Positions 27,823 to 36,614 of a DNA stretch of 49,416 nucleotides are shown here, one piece after another (position 1 is the stretch's first letter; every line of letters begins with the position of its first letter). The stretch is from Deltaproteobacteria bacterium (GTDB taxonomy: Bacteria; JAEEML01). Under the pieces are notes generated by a model. That model was given only the letters and a program-made list of their open reading frames with translations, did no database searches and was not told the DNA's origin. The stretch is from contig JAEEML010000004.1 of assembly GCA_016283195.1 (NCBI GenBank), forward strand, positions 1-49,416. The letters are read 5' to 3'. The position numbers and the translations under genes are program-made.

Positions 27823-29682
27823 GGCTCCTTTGCCGGCAATATCCAAGTAGCGGATGCTGCCCTGATTATCGCCGATAAGTTGCAAAGTGATGGAGAGCCC
27901 CAGGCCGGTGCCGCCCTTTTTGGTGGAGAAGAAGGGGTCAAAAATAGCGGCCCGCTCTTTTTCCGGCACACCGGAGCCTGTATCAGAAATAGTAATAAAT
28001 ACGCGATCTTCTTTGGAAATTGTTGCAATACTTATCAGCCCGCCGCCCGGCATGGCCTCCTTGCTGTTGCGCAAAATATTCAAAAGTGCCTGGCGGATTT
28101 GCCCGGGATCCACTTGGATAAAAGGCTTTTCGGCCAAAAGCTTTTGCTCCACGGTAATGTGGCTGTTTTGCAGCTCGGCACTATAAAATGAAATGGTTTC
28201 TTTAATAATTTCATGTATATCTGCTTTGACTTTTTCGGGCATGGGCAGGCGGGCCAAATCGAGATAACGCTCGGTGATTTCGGTGAGCAGGGTAACCTCT
28301 TTTTGGATGGAAGCCAGTAAGGCAGCGGCTTCTTCTTTATCGCCGTTTTCGCCGATTTCATCATTTAGAAGGTCGCTGTTTAAGGCAATGGAACTTAAAG
28401 GATTTCTTATTTCGTGCGCCACTTGCGCCGCCAGACGCCCCACCGTTGCCAGCCTTTCGTTTTCCAGCAAGCGCCGGCGCATGGTGTTGGTGGCCGAGAC
28501 ATCATCAATTAGCAAAATAGTTCCGTATAATTGCCCGGTTTCGGTGGTATAAGGAGAGATGACGATATTTAAAAAGCGTTTCGGAGCCTCCGGAAAGTTC
28601 AGAATCAGATTATCAACTTTTTGTAAATTCCGCGTTTTTATTACTGTTTTAAGCGCTAATTCCAATTCGCTGCGCCGGTCTAAATTGTGCCACCAGGGGA
28701 GTGATTTCAGCGGCTTTTCCTTTTCTTTATCGCCCAAAAGCAGAAGCTCCCTAGCTGTTTGATTGGCGGAGAGCAAAACACCTTCTTTATCTACCATGAC
28801 CATGCCCAAGCGAATATTATTAGCCAGAGTTTCATGGTAAAGGCGCAAAAGAGCCAGTTCATGGCGCAGGCGCTGACTTTGCTCTTCGGCTGCCGAAAGG
28901 CGGTTTTTTAGGCCCTCGGCTTTTTCCGCTTCCGCTTGCTCTTTGTTTTGAAATTCTGCTAATTTATTGAAATTATACTTGTATTTTTTACTTAACCGCC
29001 AAAGGGGCAAAAGAATTAACAAAAAGAAAATATTGGTGCCGATGATGATAAAAAGGCGCTTTTTGCCATCTTGAGGAGTGAGTGCGGCCTCCGTAAACTG
29101 GGTATAGCGATTTTGCAAAAGCAAAAATCTGGCCGAAAGCTGGCGGATGCGCAAATGGGCGCGCATGGCCACTTTGTTATTTTCGCTGATGAGAGAGGGA
29201 AAATTATTTAAATCCTGCTCATTTGAGGAGATGATGCGCAGTATTTCTCCCAGGTTGGAGATATATTCATCAATGTGGTGAATTATTTGTTCATATTGCT
29301 CTTCAAGCTGATTTTGTCCGCGCGGAAAATATAGAACATCTCCTTGATAACTAGCTAATTTTTCTCGTACTTTTCCCCAGCGCTCCCCGATAGTATTGCT
29401 GGAATTGGCTAGGCGATTACTGAGTTCTCCCAGCTGCACAATGGCGGTATCTGTGTTGGTGTCGAAAAGTTGCAATTGGGCATTGATGTGGGTGCTGAAA
29501 ATTAAATTATCCAGGTCATCTAATATTCTGCCGGCTTCAATGCTCTCTTCGAGGAGGGTAAGTCGGCGCGTTTCTTCAGCTCTTTCAAGTGGGGGTAATT
29601 CCGTAAGCAAGAGATTGGCTATAAGCCAGGCGATGAGCCAGGGAATAAAGAGAAGCAGTACAAATTGCTGGTGTTTCATCAT
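27787..29682 (-). CDS. Membrane-bound sensor histidine kinase with PAS domain (orphan)
   Basis: The 631-residue protein has TM1 at residues ~5-27, a ~180-residue helical periplasmic sensor region without Cys, and TM2 at ~209-228. A coiled coil follows (~240-285). Next come a PAS domain ('LGMVMVDKEGVLLSANQTA', ~290-395), a HisKA domain with the phospho-acceptor H423 ('VAHEIRNPLSS'), and an HATPase_c domain (N box 'LRNSKEAMP', G1 'DTGSGVP', F box 'FDPFFSTKKGGTGLGL'). It should autophosphorylate in response to an envelope signal and pass phosphate to a response regulator. No regulator gene is nearby. The family context resembles NtrB-type kinases that drive sigma-54 activators, which is of interest given the promoter at 46706. 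Two ATGs (29682, 29679) are equally good. Confidence 0.92.
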   Translation of the reverse strand: MMKHQQFVLLLFIPWLIAWLIANLLLTELPPLERAEETRRLTLLEESIEAGRILDDLDNLIFSTHINAQLQLFDTNTDTAIVQLGELSNRLANSSNTIGERWGKVREKLASYQGDVLYFPRGQNQLEEQYEQIIHHIDEYISNLGEILRIISSNEQDLNNFPSLISENNKVAMRAHLRIRQLSARFLLLQNRYTQFTEAALTPQDGKKRLFIIIGTNIFFLLILLPLWRLSKKYKYNFNKLAEFQNKEQAEAEKAEGLKNRLSAAEEQSQRLRHELALLRLYHETLANNIRLGMVMVDKEGVLLSANQTARELLLLGDKEKEKPLKSLPWWHNLDRRSELELALKTVIKTRNLQKVDNLILNFPEAPKRFLNIVISPYTTETGQLYGTILLIDDVSATNTMRRRLLENERLATVGRLAAQVAHEIRNPLSSIALNSDLLNDEIGENGDKEEAAALLASIQKEVTLLTEITERYLDLARLPMPEKVKADIHEIIKETISFYSAELQNSHITVEQKLLAEKPFIQVDPGQIRQALLNILRNSKEAMPGGGLISIATISKEDRVFITISDTGSGVPEKERAAIFDPFFSTKKGGTGLGLSITLQLIGDNQGSIRYLDIAGKGASFELSFLTITA

Positions 29683-29769
29683 ATTAGCCCTTTTTCGGCT
29701 GTTTTGAGCCAGAAGGCAAATATATGAAACAAATTCTTGGACTATTTTGTCAAGATCTCACACATAAAC

Positions 29770-29797
29770 TGGACAAAGCAGAATTTTATTGTAGAGT
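29770..29797 (+). promoter_or_regulatory. Candidate promoter of glgC
   Basis: TGGACA (29770-29775), a 16-bp spacer and TAGAGT (29792-29797) lie 33 bp before the glgC start, with 'agggagga' as ribosome-binding site between. Confidence 0.4.
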
Positions 29798-29830
29798 GGG
29801 AAATGTGTTTTTTATTTAAGGGAGGACACG

Positions 29831-31063
29831 ATGTACGGATCACGGGTTCTGGCAATGGTTCTAGCAGGCGGTACAGGTACCAGGCTTATGCCTTTAACTA
29901 AGGATAGAGCTAAACCGGCTGTGCCCTTTGGCGGGCGCTATCGCCTCATTGATTTTGTACTCTCAAACCTGGTAAATAGCGGATTTTTCAAAATAAAAAT
30001 CTTAACGCAATACAAGGCCGATTCCCTTATTACCCATATTAGCCGCGGCTGGCACCTCTCCACGCTCATCGGTGATTATATTGAAGTTTTGCCGGCGCAG
30101 CAGCGCACCGGTCTCAATTGGTATCAGGGCAGCGCCGATTCCCTCTACCAGAATTTAAATATTGTAACCGATGAAAACCCCGATTATGTGCTCATTTTCG
30201 GTGCCGACCATATTTACAAAATGGATGTGCGCTCCATGCTCGATTTTCACCGCCGCATGGCCGCCAACCTGACTGTGGCTGCTATCCCTGTGCCTACCAG
30301 CGAAGCCAGCGCTTTTGGTTGTATTCAGGTTGATGCCAACTGGCGGATGCTCGATTTTCAGGAAAAGCCGGAAAATCCGCCGGAAATTCCCGGCCGCCCC
30401 GGTTGGACGCTTGTCTCTATGGGAAATTACATCTTTACTACCCCGGCTTTGGTCAGAGCCATTGAGGCCGATGCCGCTCAAGAAGACAGTGCTCACGATT
30501 TCGGCAAATCCATCATCCCCAATATGTTCCGGGAGCAGCCGGTATATGTCTATGATTTTACACAAAATACTCAGCCAGGCATGGGCGAGACGGAGCGCGG
30601 TTACTGGCGCGATGTAGGGAGCCTGGAGTCCTATATGCAAGCCAATATGGATCTTATTGAAGTTTCGCCTATCTTCAATCTTTACAACCAAAGCTGGCCT
30701 ATTCACACCTTCTACCGTCCTCTGCCGCCGGCCAAATTTGTCCACGACAATACCAAAGAAGGGCGCGTCGGTATGGCTACACAGTCGCTGGTCAGCGAGG
30801 GGTGCATTATTTCCGGCGGCAGTATTCACCGCTCGGTGCTCTCGCCTTGCGTGCGCATTAATTCTTATTCCGAAGTTAGAGAATCTATTCTCTTTGAAGG
30901 CGTAAATGTAGGCCGCCATGCGAAATTAAATCGCGTCATTGTGGAAAAGAATGTGCACATTCCGCCCAATACCGAAATCGGCTTTAATAGAGATGAAGAT
31001 GCCCGCCGCTTCCATGTGAGCGACAGCGGCATTGTGGTGGTCACAAGAGACGCCCATTTTTAA
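29831..31063 (+). CDS. glgC: Glucose-1-phosphate adenylyltransferase (ADP-glucose pyrophosphorylase)
   Basis: GlgC makes ADP-glucose from ATP and glucose-1-phosphate, the committed and allosterically controlled step of glycogen synthesis. The 410-residue product shows '[25 protein letters not shown]' split across residues 12-36, 'RLIDFVLSN', '[10 protein letters not shown]', 'FQEKPENP', and a C-terminal left-handed beta-helix ('[19 protein letters not shown]'). Length is normal. The start follows 'ggagga'. It is a monocistronic gene divergent from the histidine kinase; no other glycogen gene is in the window, so allosteric control rather than operon context is expected to matter. Confidence 0.96.
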   Translation: MYGSRVLAMVLAGGTGTRLMPLTKDRAKPAVPFGGRYRLIDFVLSNLVNSGFFKIKILTQYKADSLITHISRGWHLSTLIGDYIEVLPAQQRTGLNWYQGSADSLYQNLNIVTDENPDYVLIFGADHIYKMDVRSMLDFHRRMAANLTVAAIPVPTSEASAFGCIQVDANWRMLDFQEKPENPPEIPGRPGWTLVSMGNYIFTTPALVRAIEADAAQEDSAHDFGKSIIPNMFREQPVYVYDFTQNTQPGMGETERGYWRDVGSLESYMQANMDLIEVSPIFNLYNQSWPIHTFYRPLPPAKFVHDNTKEGRVGMATQSLVSEGCIISGGSIHRSVLSPCVRINSYSEVRESILFEGVNVGRHAKLNRVIVEKNVHIPPNTEIGFNRDEDARRFHVSDSGIVVVTRDAHF

Positions 31064-31102
31064 GATTTAGGTACATTTTTCAGCTATTCTTAGTTTTATG
31101 AC

Positions 31103-31131
31103 TTCCAAGACATCTTAATTTGTAGTATAAA
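31103..31131 (+). promoter_or_regulatory. Candidate promoter of the STN-lipoprotein/bamD operon
   Basis: TTCCAA (31103-31108), a 17-bp spacer and TATAAA (31126-31131) lie 28 bp before the start at 31159, with 'gagggta' as ribosome-binding site. Confidence 0.45.
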
Positions 31132-31158
31132 AAGAGCGACTTTTGCCGTGAGGGTAAT

Positions 31159-31854
31159 ATGCGCTATAAGTCACTATTTTTATTTGCTTTTATTGGTGTT
31201 TGCAGCTTTACTGCCTGTGTGAGTCCGACGGCTACCCAAAAGGGAGTTTTGGTTTTAAAAGCCGGTTCCGATATCCCGGCCGATGCCGAGCGCACCGATT
31301 TACTCGGGAAAAATGCTCCGGCTGCCGGGCGCATCAATCTTATTGTTGACGGAGCTGATTTAAAGAGCGCTCTTAATACTGTAGCCCAGCTCGGTGGCAT
31401 CAATATTTCCATCGACAAAGAAGTTTGGGGTGATAATATCCGTGCCCGTTTTCTTAATGTTCCCTGGGATTTAGCTCTGGCTTCACTTTTGCAATCGCAT
31501 AATTTGGCTCTTAAAAAAGTCGGTTCTGTTTACCGTGTTGGGCCGCGCGATAAACTCTCTTTGGAGCGCGATAACAATTCCATGGAAGGCGTTGGCAAAG
31601 AGAATATCAAGACCAATTTTATTAAACTCAGCAAAACTCCTGCCGCTGAGGTGGCTCCGGTAGTTAAAGAACTTTTGCTCTCCCCTTGGGGCGTGGTTAT
31701 ACCTTATCCGCCGGCCAATTTGCTCATTATCCGCGATGATGACCGGGTGGTAAACCGCATTAAAGATTTTGTGCAAAAACTGGAAGAAAACCAAGCTTCT
31801 TCCGCTGCATCCGATGACGGATTGCTCTCTCTGGATTCTTTTGACGTACCATGA
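31159..31854 (+). CDS. Lipoprotein with secretin/STN-type N-domains but no secretin barrel
   Basis: The 231-residue product has a lipoprotein signal (lipobox FTAC). Residues ~50-125 look like an STN/N0 domain ('NLIVDGADLKSALNTVAQLG', 'ARFLNVPWDLALASLLQSHN', 'YRVGP'), as found at the N-terminus of PilQ-type secretins and TonB-dependent transducers. Residues ~150-215 resemble the NolW/N1 fold ('FIKLSKTPAAEVAPVVKELL', 'NLLIIRDDDRVVNRIKDFV'). The C-terminal beta-barrel domain of secretins is absent. It may therefore be an accessory or pilotin-like envelope protein. The stop overlaps the bamD start by 4 nt (ATGA), so the two are translationally coupled and probably act in the same compartment. Confidence 0.8.
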   Translation: MRYKSLFLFAFIGVCSFTACVSPTATQKGVLVLKAGSDIPADAERTDLLGKNAPAAGRINLIVDGADLKSALNTVAQLGGINISIDKEVWGDNIRARFLNVPWDLALASLLQSHNLALKKVGSVYRVGPRDKLSLERDNNSMEGVGKENIKTNFIKLSKTPAAEVAPVVKELLLSPWGVVIPYPPANLLIIRDDDRVVNRIKDFVQKLEENQASSAASDDGLLSLDSFDVP

Positions 31855-32771
31855 AATTATCTTTACATTCTACCTTCTTAGTTCTTGTAGCCGGCACCTT
31901 TTTTCTTGCTGCCTGCGCCAAAACGGCAACGCTACCTAAAAATGCTTCGGCCGAAGAATACTTCAAAGCGGCTACTACCGATATGGAGCGCCGTCTTTAT
32001 CCGGAAGCGGCCGGCGGCTTTGAAAATGTGCGCATAAAATATCCTTATTCACCACTTGCGCCACTTGCTACTTTGCGGGTTGGTGATTGCCGCCTGAAAA
32101 ACGGTGATCACTTGGAAGCTGTTGAGGCGTATCGCCTCTTTTTGCAATTATATCCGCGCCATGCCGAGGTGCCTTATGCCACTTATCGCATCGGTGAGTG
32201 CCATTTGGCGCGCGCTTCTAAAGATTATTTCTTTATGCCCCCGGCTTATGAAAAGGATTTGGCGCCTGTTAAGCAAAGCGTGAGCATTTTGCAAGATTTT
32301 TTAAAGCGCTATAGTGCTTCTACTTATGTAGAAGAGGCACGGCGTCTTTTGGAAGAAGGGCAGGGGCGCTTGGTACAGCATGAGCTCTATGTGGCTGAAT
32401 TTAATTACAAACGCAAACAATATAATGCCGCCTTTAATCGAGCTATGGGGCTTATTGATGCTTATCCGGAACATAAAGCACATAGCGCAGCTTATCTTCT
32501 GGCTGCAAAATCGGCGCTCGGAATGGATAATTTTTCGGTGGCTCGTTCTATTGCCGGGTTGATTATTAAAGATTACCCAGAAAGCAAAGAAGCTAAAAAA
32601 GCCGCAAAATTATTGGAAAAAATTTCGCGTGGCGAAAAGCGCTTCCAAAAAAAGCAAGAAAAAGAAGCGCAGAAAAAAGGTACTTTAAAAGAGGCCAAAA
32701 ACGTGGCTGATGATCCAGCTTTGAGCGCCGAAGAAACTTCCGACAGCTCCTCAGAAATTTCGGCAGAGTGA
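31851..32771 (+). CDS. bamD: Outer-membrane assembly lipoprotein BamD (YfiO-like)
   Basis: The 306-residue lipoprotein (lipobox LAAC) has the BamD layout: repeated TPR-like helices starting 'SAEEYFKAATTDMERRLYPE', 'IKYPYSPLAPLATLRVGDCR', 'AVEAYRLFLQLYPRHAEVPY', and the C-terminal 'FNYKRKQYNAAFNRAMGLID' and 'YPESKEAKKAAKLLEKI'. BamD binds BamA and substrate signals in the BAM complex that inserts beta-barrel proteins into the outer membrane. The product is longer than E. coli BamD (about 245) owing to an acidic/Lys-rich tail of ~45 residues. It is direct evidence for a diderm cell. The methyltransferase gene follows after 3 bp. Confidence 0.9.
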   Translation: MKLSLHSTFLVLVAGTFFLAACAKTATLPKNASAEEYFKAATTDMERRLYPEAAGGFENVRIKYPYSPLAPLATLRVGDCRLKNGDHLEAVEAYRLFLQLYPRHAEVPYATYRIGECHLARASKDYFFMPPAYEKDLAPVKQSVSILQDFLKRYSASTYVEEARRLLEEGQGRLVQHELYVAEFNYKRKQYNAAFNRAMGLIDAYPEHKAHSAAYLLAAKSALGMDNFSVARSIAGLIIKDYPESKEAKKAAKLLEKISRGEKRFQKKQEKEAQKKGTLKEAKNVADDPALSAEETSDSSSEISAE

Positions 32772-32774
32772 ATA

Positions 32775-34607
32775 ATGAATAGTGATTTTAAGTGTCTTTG
32801 GAGCGAAAAAGCGCTGCTTTTTGATGGCGCCATGGGCACGGAACTTTACAAAAGACACCAGTTTTTAAATGTTTGTTATGAAGAGCTTAATTTCAAGAAT
32901 CCCGCTTTGGTGGAAGCGATTCACCGGGAATATCTGGCAGCCGGCGCGCAGGTCTTAACCACTAACAGCTTTGGTGCCAACAAGCTAAAACTGGCCGCCA
33001 ATTTTTTAGCCGATAAAACTTATGAAATAAATTTTAGAGCAGCGGAACTGGCGCGCCAAGTAGCGGGCCGCGAACACTTTGTTGCCGGCTCCGTAGGGCC
33101 GGCGCAAGCTGCCTCCGGAAGGCCAATAACCAGCGAGGAATTAACTGATATTTTTAAAGAATCCATTAAAGGCCTCATGGATGGCGGCGCCGATTTTATC
33201 ATCTTTGAGACTTTTACCAAAAGAAGCGAAATTTTGGCGGCAGCCAGAGCGGCCACTGCTTTGGGAGCACCATATATTCCTTCTATGGCTTTAACCGAAA
33301 GCGGTTGCTCGCGGGCCGGAGAAACCATAGAGCAATTTTTTGCTTCCTGGCCGCAGGATATAGCCGCGCCGCTCATGTTGGGGCTAAATTGCGGCCTGGG
33401 CCCAAAAGATATGCTAAAGCAGCTGGAAAAACTTTTGCCCATAGCCGGCGCCCTCCCGGTACTAGCGGAGCCCAATAGCGGGACGCCGCAGCTCATAAAC
33501 GACCGCTTAATCTCCCTTACCAGCCCGGAATATCTGGCTACTTATGCCGGTCACATGTTGCAAATGGGAGTAAAAGCCATCGGCGGTTGTTGCGGCGTCT
33601 CGCCTGAGCATATCAAAGAATTGGCTCAAAGTTTAAAGACGCGCCAGGTAAAAAGCATTTCCGTGCTCCCGCCGGCGGCCGCGCCGGCAGCGGCTGAGCC
33701 GCTGCCTCTCCCCCAACGCAGCGCTTTTGCCGCTAAACTGGCCCGTGGCGAGTGGGTCTCCAGTGTGGAAATTACCCCGCCAACAGGTTGTGATTTAAGT
33801 AAATTTTTAGAAAAAGCCGCTCTTTGCCGGGAGGCGGGGATAGATGTTATTAATATTCCCGACGGGCCACGGGCCAGTGCCCGCTGCTCACCTCTGGTGA
33901 GCGCGATTAGCGTGCAAAAGGCGCTGGGGCAGGAGGTCGTCCTGCATCTGGCCTGCCGCGATCGCAACATTATTGGTATGCAGTCCGACCTCCTGGGCGC
34001 GGCCGCCGCGGGTCTTGGCAATATTCTGATAATTACCGGCGATCCGCCGAAAGCGGGCAATTATCCCTTTTCTTCGGCGGTATTTGACATAGATTCTATT
34101 GGGCTCATCGCTATTGCCGCCCGTCTGAACCGGGGCATTGATATCGGCGGCGCCGCTATTAAGCCGCCTACTGCCTTCGCTATAGGCTGCGGCGCCGATC
34201 CTAACCACCTGGACCGGGCGCGGGAGATTGCCCGCTTAAAAGAAAAAATTGCCGCCGGTGCCGATTATGTGGTGACTCAGCCCATTTTTGACCCCAAAGT
34301 GCTGGCCGATTTTCTTAATGCTGCCGGGCCGCTCGGTGTGCCGGTGATTGCCGGTGTCTGGCCGCTGATGAATGCCAAAAATGCGGAATTTATGAATAAT
34401 GAGGTGCCGGGAGTTTCGGTGCCGGAAGCTATAATCGAGCGTATGCGGGCGGCTAAGAGTAAAGAGGAAGCTCACGCTATAGGGGCTGATATTGCCGTAG
34501 AAATCATTGGTGAGATTCGCCATTTAGTGCAAGGAGTGCAAGTGAGCGCGCCGCTTGGCAATACCAAAATGGCCATAGAGGTAATAAAGCGCTCCTCTGT
34601 AGGATAA
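32775..34607 (+). CDS. Bifunctional homocysteine S-methyltransferase / methylenetetrahydrofolate reductase
   Basis: This 610-residue fusion has two domains. Residues 1-300 are a homocysteine S-methyltransferase with 'LLFDGAMGTEL', 'LTTNSFGANKLKL', and the Zn ligands C206 ('LGLNCGLGP') and C272/C273 ('GGCCGVSPEHI'). Residues ~325-605 are an MTHFR barrel with 'VSSVEITPPTGCDLSKFL', 'ILIITGDPP' and 'ADYVVTQPIFD'. The architecture equals that of YitJ-type proteins. It would reduce 5,10-methylene-THF to 5-methyl-THF and methylate homocysteine to methionine. Alternatively, the first domain may only serve or regulate another methionine synthase. It belongs to the operon starting at 31159, an unexpected partner for bamD. 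Confidence 0.92.
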   Translation: MNSDFKCLWSEKALLFDGAMGTELYKRHQFLNVCYEELNFKNPALVEAIHREYLAAGAQVLTTNSFGANKLKLAANFLADKTYEINFRAAELARQVAGREHFVAGSVGPAQAASGRPITSEELTDIFKESIKGLMDGGADFIIFETFTKRSEILAAARAATALGAPYIPSMALTESGCSRAGETIEQFFASWPQDIAAPLMLGLNCGLGPKDMLKQLEKLLPIAGALPVLAEPNSGTPQLINDRLISLTSPEYLATYAGHMLQMGVKAIGGCCGVSPEHIKELAQSLKTRQVKSISVLPPAAAPAAAEPLPLPQRSAFAAKLARGEWVSSVEITPPTGCDLSKFLEKAALCREAGIDVINIPDGPRASARCSPLVSAISVQKALGQEVVLHLACRDRNIIGMQSDLLGAAAAGLGNILIITGDPPKAGNYPFSSAVFDIDSIGLIAIAARLNRGIDIGGAAIKPPTAFAIGCGADPNHLDRAREIARLKEKIAAGADYVVTQPIFDPKVLADFLNAAGPLGVPVIAGVWPLMNAKNAEFMNNEVPGVSVPEAIIERMRAAKSKEEAHAIGADIAVEIIGEIRHLVQGVQVSAPLGNTKMAIEVIKRSSVG

Positions 34608-34644
34608 CTAAGTAAATTAAAAGATAAATTAAAGAGGATTAAAT

Positions 34645-35319
34645 ATGTCAAAAGATGCTGTTGTTTTGCTTTCCGGTGGCCTTGATTCCACCACCGTGGC
34701 CGCCATGGCTCTGGCTGAGGGGTACACATTACATGCTCTCTCTTTCCAATATGGTCAGCGCCATCAAGCCGAACTTACCGCCTGCCGCCGCGTAGCCACT
34801 GCCCTGGGGATAAAAGATCACCGCATTGCGCAAATCGATCTCCGCCTCTTTGGCGGCTCGGCTTTAACAGCCGATATTGCCGTGCCTAAAGACAGAGAAC
34901 CGGTTCAGGATATTCCCATTACTTATGTGCCGGGGCGCAATACAATATTTCTCTCTTATGCTCTGGCTTTTGCTGAAGTCACGGGTTCCGAAGCTATATT
35001 TATCGGTGTAAATTCCGTTGATTACAGCGGTTATCCCGATTGCCGCCCGGAATATATTGCCGCTTTCCAAAAAGTGGCTGATTTGGCCACCCGCCACACT
35101 GTTACCGGCCATCCTTTGCAAATAAAGGCGCCTATTCAGTATATGAATAAAGGGGAAATTATCAAAACCGGCCTGGCACTCGGAGTTGATTACAGCATGA
35201 CCATAACTTGCTATGATGCCGATGGCGAGGGCCGGGCTTGCGGCCGCTGTGATTCCTGCAAACTGCGCTTGGCCGGCTTTGCGGCTAACGGCATAAAAGA
35301 CCCGGCGCCATACCGCTAG
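34645..35319 (+). CDS. queC: 7-cyano-7-deazaguanine synthase QueC
   Basis: QueC converts 7-carboxy-7-deazaguanine to preQ0 with ATP and ammonia in the queuosine pathway. The 224-residue protein has the PP-loop 'SGGLDST' (residues 10-16), '[11 protein letters not shown]', '[13 protein letters not shown]' and the C-terminal zinc site with cysteines at about 189, 199, 202 and 205 ('[10 protein letters not shown]'). Length is typical. It starts 37 bp after the methyltransferase fusion, with 'aaagagga' as ribosome-binding site, so it may be the last gene of that operon. I looked for a preQ1 riboswitch in the leader and saw none; the gap is too short. Confidence 0.96.
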   Translation: MSKDAVVLLSGGLDSTTVAAMALAEGYTLHALSFQYGQRHQAELTACRRVATALGIKDHRIAQIDLRLFGGSALTADIAVPKDREPVQDIPITYVPGRNTIFLSYALAFAEVTGSEAIFIGVNSVDYSGYPDCRPEYIAAFQKVADLATRHTVTGHPLQIKAPIQYMNKGEIIKTGLALGVDYSMTITCYDADGEGRACGRCDSCKLRLAGFAANGIKDPAPYR

Positions 35320-35343
35320 GCTTTAAGTCAGTGGCCTTTGGTG

Positions 35344-35551
35344 TTCGCAGGCTTGGCGCCCAAATTTTTGGGGCTCAATATGCTTGAAGCGCTGCGCGCT
35401 TTTTGGGGACCTCACCTCCTAACTTATTGGATTTTTATGAAAATCGCCCCTCTCCCAAGCGGCGAGGGGCTCCGCTCATTGAAAGCTAAAACTTATTAGC
35501 TGTTATTTTGTCCTCTCCCCACAGTGTGGAGGGGAGATATGCTTGAATTCT
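35344..35551 (-). repeat. Dispersed non-coding repeat, copy 1 (3' of cassette 1)
   Basis: This ~208-bp stretch is similar over its length to the reverse complement of about 46361-46554. Shared blocks, read on the plus strand here, include 'agcgctgcgc' (~35388), 'cacctcctaactta' (~35412), 'ctcccaagc.gcgaggggctc' (~35454) and 'tgttattttgtc' (~35501). A GC-rich stem TCTCCCC/GGGGAGA (35514-35520 with 35531-35537) encloses 'acagtgtgga'. It lies directly downstream of the secreted-protein gene in both cassettes, in the same orientation relative to the genes. It probably carries a transcript 3' end or marks the duplicated unit. Confidence 0.75.
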
Positions 35552-35558
35552 GCCTGAG

Positions 35559-35574
35559 TGTTTCATGTGAAACA
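35559..35574. promoter_or_regulatory. Near-consensus parS (ParB-binding) site
   Basis: TGTTTCATGTGAAACA matches the widely conserved parS palindrome TGTTTCACGTGAAACA at 15 of 16 positions; the only change is C to T at position 8. It lies in non-coding DNA between queC and cassette 1. No parA or parB gene is in the window. It could also be a chance dyad. Confidence 0.5.
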
Positions 35575-35609
35575 AGTTGGCTTATTGCCCGGCGCCTACT
35601 TTGAAAAAA

Positions 35610-36596
35610 TTATGGGCACACGGAAAGTATGCCGGTGGAGTTGATACATAAAGGCCCGCTGGTGCCGCTTGCGGGTAAACTTTCGGGAGCTATACGCACA
35701 TTCAGCAGGTAATCAACTTCTTTTGAACCTTCTGGTTGCCCTTCATCAGTATCAATTTGCATGGAACCCAGACGTTTTATATCCGGTATATAAGTGCCAT
35801 TGGCGTTTTGCAGTACACTGACCTGTAGAAGAGAGCTACCAGCAATTTTAACATAAACTTTTATAATTTTTTTATTATCTTCGTAGCTTCCTTTAACATA
35901 AAAGCGTGTTTTATAATATTTTTCTCTAAATTTTCGGCCATCCAGCTGGGTAAAACGGGCTATAACATGATCACTGGAGAAATTATTAATATCTTGAGGA
36001 ACTTGATATTCTCCGCCTTGAACAAACAGAGTGCCCATTCTATTTTTGCCCTCATTATCGCGGTAAGTTATAAGCAATAAAAAACCGGCATAAGCAGGAT
36101 TAGGATCATTTCCGGGCTTGACTGTAAGTGTTCCTAGTTCATACCAGCCTGAATCCGTAATGACTTGCCTGGACAAGCTATCCGCCGTACCAGCTTTGCC
36201 GGCGCTATCGGCACTTTGGGCATGACCAGCTTCGGCGGCCTGGATGGCAAAAGGCACGGAGGAAACGGCAATGCGCGGAGTCATTTCGTCATCGTCACCA
36301 ACTTTGATGCCCAGTTCGATTTTGTCGGCGGCGACAATTTTATTTTTGTCGACACCGTCTATTGTGAAGTTGTAAAAGCCGTTTTCCACGGTAATATTTT
36401 TAGTAACCGCTTTAATAACTTCGCTGTTACCATCATAAAGAGTGGCCACAATTTTAACCTGTCCGTTCATTAATTCGCCATCTTCCCAGAGCAGGCCGTG
36501 GTGGGTAAAGCTCATGGGGACGGCGGCCATGGCCGATGAAGCTGCCAGCAGAAAGCCAAGAGTGGTAAGTGTCGTTAATAATTTTTTGCTCTTCAT
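35610..36596 (-). CDS. Secreted protein, conserved 'THHGLLW' N-domain with unique C-terminal domain (cassette 1)
   Basis: The 328-residue protein has a signal peptide ending ASSAMA-A. Residues ~25-125 are a domain shared with the cassette 2 protein at 44901-46298: 'VP.SFTHHGLLW', 'ELMNGQV', 'VTVENGFYN.TID', 'ELGIKVGD', 'EMTPRIA.SSVPFAI'. After a short linker ('AEAGHAQSADSAGKAGTAD'), the remaining ~190 residues are unrelated to the paralogue and rich in beta-like patterns ('TRFYVKGSYEDNKKIIKVYV'). No catalytic motif is seen. It should be exported to the periplasm or surface. It follows its lipoprotein partner (36615-37277) after 18 nt with 'aaaggaga' as ribosome-binding site. Confidence 0.8.
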   Translation of the reverse strand: MKSKKLLTTLTTLGFLLAASSAMAAVPMSFTHHGLLWEDGELMNGQVKIVATLYDGNSEVIKAVTKNITVENGFYNFTIDGVDKNKIVAADKIELGIKVGDDDEMTPRIAVSSVPFAIQAAEAGHAQSADSAGKAGTADSLSRQVITDSGWYELGTLTVKPGNDPNPAYAGFLLLITYRDNEGKNRMGTLFVQGGEYQVPQDINNFSSDHVIARFTQLDGRKFREKYYKTRFYVKGSYEDNKKIIKVYVKIAGSSLLQVSVLQNANGTYIPDIKRLGSMQIDTDEGQPEGSKEVDYLLNVRIAPESLPASGTSGPLCINSTGILSVCP

Positions 36597-36614
36597 TTTC
36601 TTCTCCTTTTAGCT

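Noticed and set aside
34608-34644. Possible preQ1 riboswitch before queC
   Set aside because: Only 37 bp of AT-rich sequence with no stem or pseudoknot; queC probably shares the upstream transcript.
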